64,000 bases of DNA from Terana coerulea (taxonomy: Eukaryota; Basidiomycota; Agaricomycetes; Polyporales; Phanerochaetaceae), in contig JAKOGH010000740.1 of the NCBI GenBank assembly GCA_024811115.1, forward strand, positions 496,001-560,000, read 5' to 3'. Below are positions 61,656 to 64,000 of the stretch, piece after piece; within the stretch, counting starts at the first letter, position 1; every line of letters begins with the position of its first letter. A model generated the notes under the pieces. It ran no database searches, had not been told where the DNA came from, and was given only the letters and a program-made list of their open reading frames with translations. A program made the translations under genes and the position numbers.

Positions 61656-63559
61656 ATGAGCCGCCAAAATAAGGAGGGTCTCTCTGCCAGTGCTCGACGG
61701 AAGACGCCGTCTGGTGTTCTCAAACTTCCAAAATTTGTTAAGTTCCATAAGGACGACCTTGCGATCGGATGCGACGAGATCTTTTGGGAAGGTGAGCAAG
61801 GCATTGCGCTTGGACCTCTTGTACATCACTGACTTGTATACAGATCCTATGACATACGAGCCTCGCAAGGGCCCAGACGGTAGAATTCAGCACTGGGGGC
61901 TATTCACCGTGAGTGCATCCATCACACATCTCTTGCCGTCTACCTTAAATGAAATTCACAGTATGACAGGCAAGGATGGCCTTGGATTGACGGCAAGTCA
62001 ATTTACAATCGGAGGGTACGTGGGTTTCTCTGCGCAATTCGCACACGTGCGAGCCATGACATGGTTCGATTCAGGTGAAGACTCAGGAGCTCTATGATCG
62101 CTCGCGTGCTCCGGAGAATCAGTTCGTAGATGCGCTTGTCAAGAAAAAGGTAAGATCAGTTTCAGGGTCCGGCTCCGTCAGGGTAGGTAGCTAAGCGTCT
62201 TTCCAGATTGCAGCGCTCCGTGAAATGGATGTGGAAGCTTTCAAGAAACGCGATTATACTTTGCATATCCACGTGAAGTACGTCCTACGTGTTGAACGCG
62301 TGTCACGATGAGCGGACCGACCAGAAAACCGTAGAAATATGCCCAAGCTGCCCGGTTCAGAGAGCGACAGGATTTGGCGACGAGTTCGCGTTTCTGGAGG
62401 TTTGGCGTTATCAGCATTTGCTGATAAGGTCATGACACCTCTTTTGGATTGTAAGCTCGTTCCTCATCTCTTTCACCTTGTGATTTCTGAGCGACTCCCT
62501 AAATAGCATACGGAACCTCCACTCCCATGTATTCCATGACTTTAAGGATGGTGCACTTTTGGACCCAAAGTACTTGCTCTAGTTATCCTATTTTTACTGT
62601 TGATGTCTCAACATCATTAGGATTGCGACGCCATCGACATGATGCATCTGCCTCAAACCGGATACGGCTACGTCCCGGACGAAGAGTATGTATCTTGCGC
62701 CCGAAATTTTACCATAGCTAACGGAGATCTGTGACTCTTAGCTGGCTCATGGCCCACATCTTGCGGGCTGAAGGATCCAAGATGGGTTGGCAGTACGACT
62801 ATGGCGACAATTGGTACTTCGAAATATTGGTAGGCTTGTGCATATACATTCCAGCATTGCAATTTAAAGTCCTTTATGTAGGTTGAAGAGATTGCTGCCG
62901 TGGAAGATAGCACAGGTGCTGTCACGGTCCTCGGAGGATCGGGCACTCACTGTCCTGCCGAAATCACCCCGGTGAAGTGGGAGCAGCTTCTCAAAAATGC
63001 GGACATCAGCGCCCACGGTCGCAGAGAAGCCCTCCGGGAAATGTTCAAGGCAGAAAACTATTCTTCCCTCCCGTACTCATCCAACTACGACCTCGAATAT
63101 TTCCTCTGTCGAAGCTACTCAGAAAGATATTGCAAAGGCCCTCAACTCGCCTGCATCCCTGCGCTCGATAAGCAAGCAGTTCGTCACGTCGTTCGACGGT
63201 GGACAGTCGATTCGTCAGGAACTGCTTGCACACAATCCGAAGATGCTGAAGCGCGGACAGGCGTTGGTTCGAACAGCGCTGCTTGACGCGCTCGGTCTTC
63301 CCACTGATACGTTCATGGAAGAGGGGTTGGCGGATGAGCGCAGAGATAACCCTGACAAGAGCGCGTGCGCGAACTGCGGCAGTCCGAATGACCTCAAGCT
63401 TTGCACCGGTTGTCGAAAGAAGTACTATTGTTCAAGGTCATGTTCACGGGTGCGTACCTCATCCTTCTTCCGGGCAAAGGCAGCGCGTGACTTTTTTTTC
63501 TACAGGCGGCGTGGACACAAGGGCATAGGAAAGAATGTACACCGTCCAAAGTAAATTAA
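61656..63559 (+). CDS. pRiA4b ORF-3-like (IS1096_ORF_AF315) domain plus MYND zinc finger protein
   Basis: Exons from 61656 (MSRQNKEGLSASARRK) lead into a domain resembling plasmid pRiA4b ORF-3-like proteins: HSHVFHDFKDGALLDPK, DCDAIDMMHLPQTGYGYVPD, EGSKMGWQYDYGDNWYFEIL. A C-terminal MYND zinc finger follows (CANCGSPNDLKLCTGCRKKY, YCSRSCSRAAWTQGHRKEC), ending TPSKVN. The MYND finger binds proteins, and the first domain is of unknown function. Eight or more introns are needed, including one inside the finger ending tttctacag. The frame moves by one base near 63107 (YDLEYF to SVEATQKDI), consistent with one surplus base. The combination is seen in other Agaricomycete genomes as far as I recall. 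Confidence 0.78.
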
Positions 63560-64000
63560 GCTGCGAGTTTGCGATCCATGCGCCCCAGCCTCAGTATCAC
63601 GTAGACACAGTTGGGGTCCTGCAGTTGTGCTGGCTGCTCGACAAGTACCCCACACAGGTGAAGGGCCTGTCCGCGGCCAACTCCACGACTCTGCGAGATC
63701 TCAGGGAGACAGGGCAGGAAATCAGAGTCAAGTTTGGTTACTAATCATCACATCCAAGCGTACTAGGTACAGGCAAGGACGCTGGTTCGTAATTCATGAA
63801 CGCCCTATTTGGTTTTACATATTCCTAGGAAACCCCTCGCAATCATAATGCCGTTCCGGATGTCATGCCTGTACTGTAATGGCTGTCCTGTGGCGGAGAC
63901 TAGGTATGGCACAGCTCCGATTCCTGTGGGCGCAATGGGCGCGGGACTCGGAGATGAGCGTTAACTCTATGGGAGTCAGACTCCATCGCTTCTGGTGCGC
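63560..64000. other. Window edge, no gene supported
   Basis: Short frames occur but none shows motifs. The region is the 3' side of the MYND gene and may hold the start of a gene beyond the edge. Confidence 0.4.

Noticed and set aside
61461..61868. 135-aa minus-strand open frame
   Set aside because: Overlaps exon 1 of the MYND gene, which has better start, splice and domain support.
1..64000. CRISPR arrays, operons and ribosome binding sites
   Set aside because: The DNA is nuclear fungal sequence with spliced genes; no such structures were seen.
1..64000. tRNA and rRNA genes
   Set aside because: I saw no convincing paired A-box/B-box or cloverleaf by eye; a covariance-model search would be decisive.

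Overview
The window is nuclear DNA from a filamentous basidiomycete fungus, most likely an Agaricomycete and probably a wood decayer. Genes are densely packed on both strands. Nearly all are split by short GT-AG introns of about 45-65 nt. Protein types point the same way: a secreted CBM1 protein, a Zn2Cys6/fungal_trans regulator, an oleate delta-12 desaturase, and an EF-hand/ZZ protein with an MLKL-NTD-like helical region. No bacterial or organellar features were seen.

Layout from left to right: a coiled-coil protein with an internal 424-bp tandem duplication (487-3204, +); a ten-exon delta-12 fatty acid desaturase (4178-5953, -); a possible decayed membrane-protein gene (6.6-7.8 kb, -); an NPF-rich ArfGAP (7989-9872, -) divergent from a KPWE/PEX39-like peroxisomal protein (10131-10778, +); an F-box protein (-); MRE11 (12214-15098, -) divergent from a GDP-fucose-type nucleotide-sugar transporter (15477-16849, +); FAD synthase (17383-18849, -); a 559-bp MITE with 145-bp terminal inverted repeats and TA target duplication (about 19.6-20.15 kb); a secreted amidase (+); a CBM1 secreted protein (+); tRNA-dihydrouridine synthase DUS3 (+), convergent with a UBA/UIM/USP protein that lacks the catalytic cysteine (-); serine palmitoyltransferase subunit 2 (-); UDP-glucose 6-dehydrogenase (-); a 95-aa orphan (+); Cys-Gly dipeptidase DUG1 (+); a SUZ-domain protein (-); a weak orphan gene and a GC-rich gene-poor stretch; a Zn2Cys6 regulator (+); a Ser/Pro-rich orphan (-); an EF-hand plus ZZ protein of about 5 kb (+); HMG-CoA lyase (-) divergent from enoyl-CoA hydratase (+); and an IS1096_ORF_AF315-like/MYND protein (+).

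The set is mostly housekeeping: lipid and sphingolipid synthesis, flavin, glutathione turnover, DNA repair, tRNA modification, sugar-nucleotide supply and mitochondrial acyl-CoA breakdown. Several divergent pairs share a short upstream region. The HMG-CoA lyase/enoyl-CoA hydratase pair also makes metabolic sense.

A recurring feature is single-base frame breaks inside otherwise fully conserved proteins, many in short homopolymers. They hit genes expected to be essential (LCB2) or conserved (DUS3), so consensus-sequence error is the simplest explanation for most, though true decay is possible for the amidase and the desaturase. Exon boundaries were placed by eye from splice consensus, reading frame and recalled family sequence, without alignment or transcript data.
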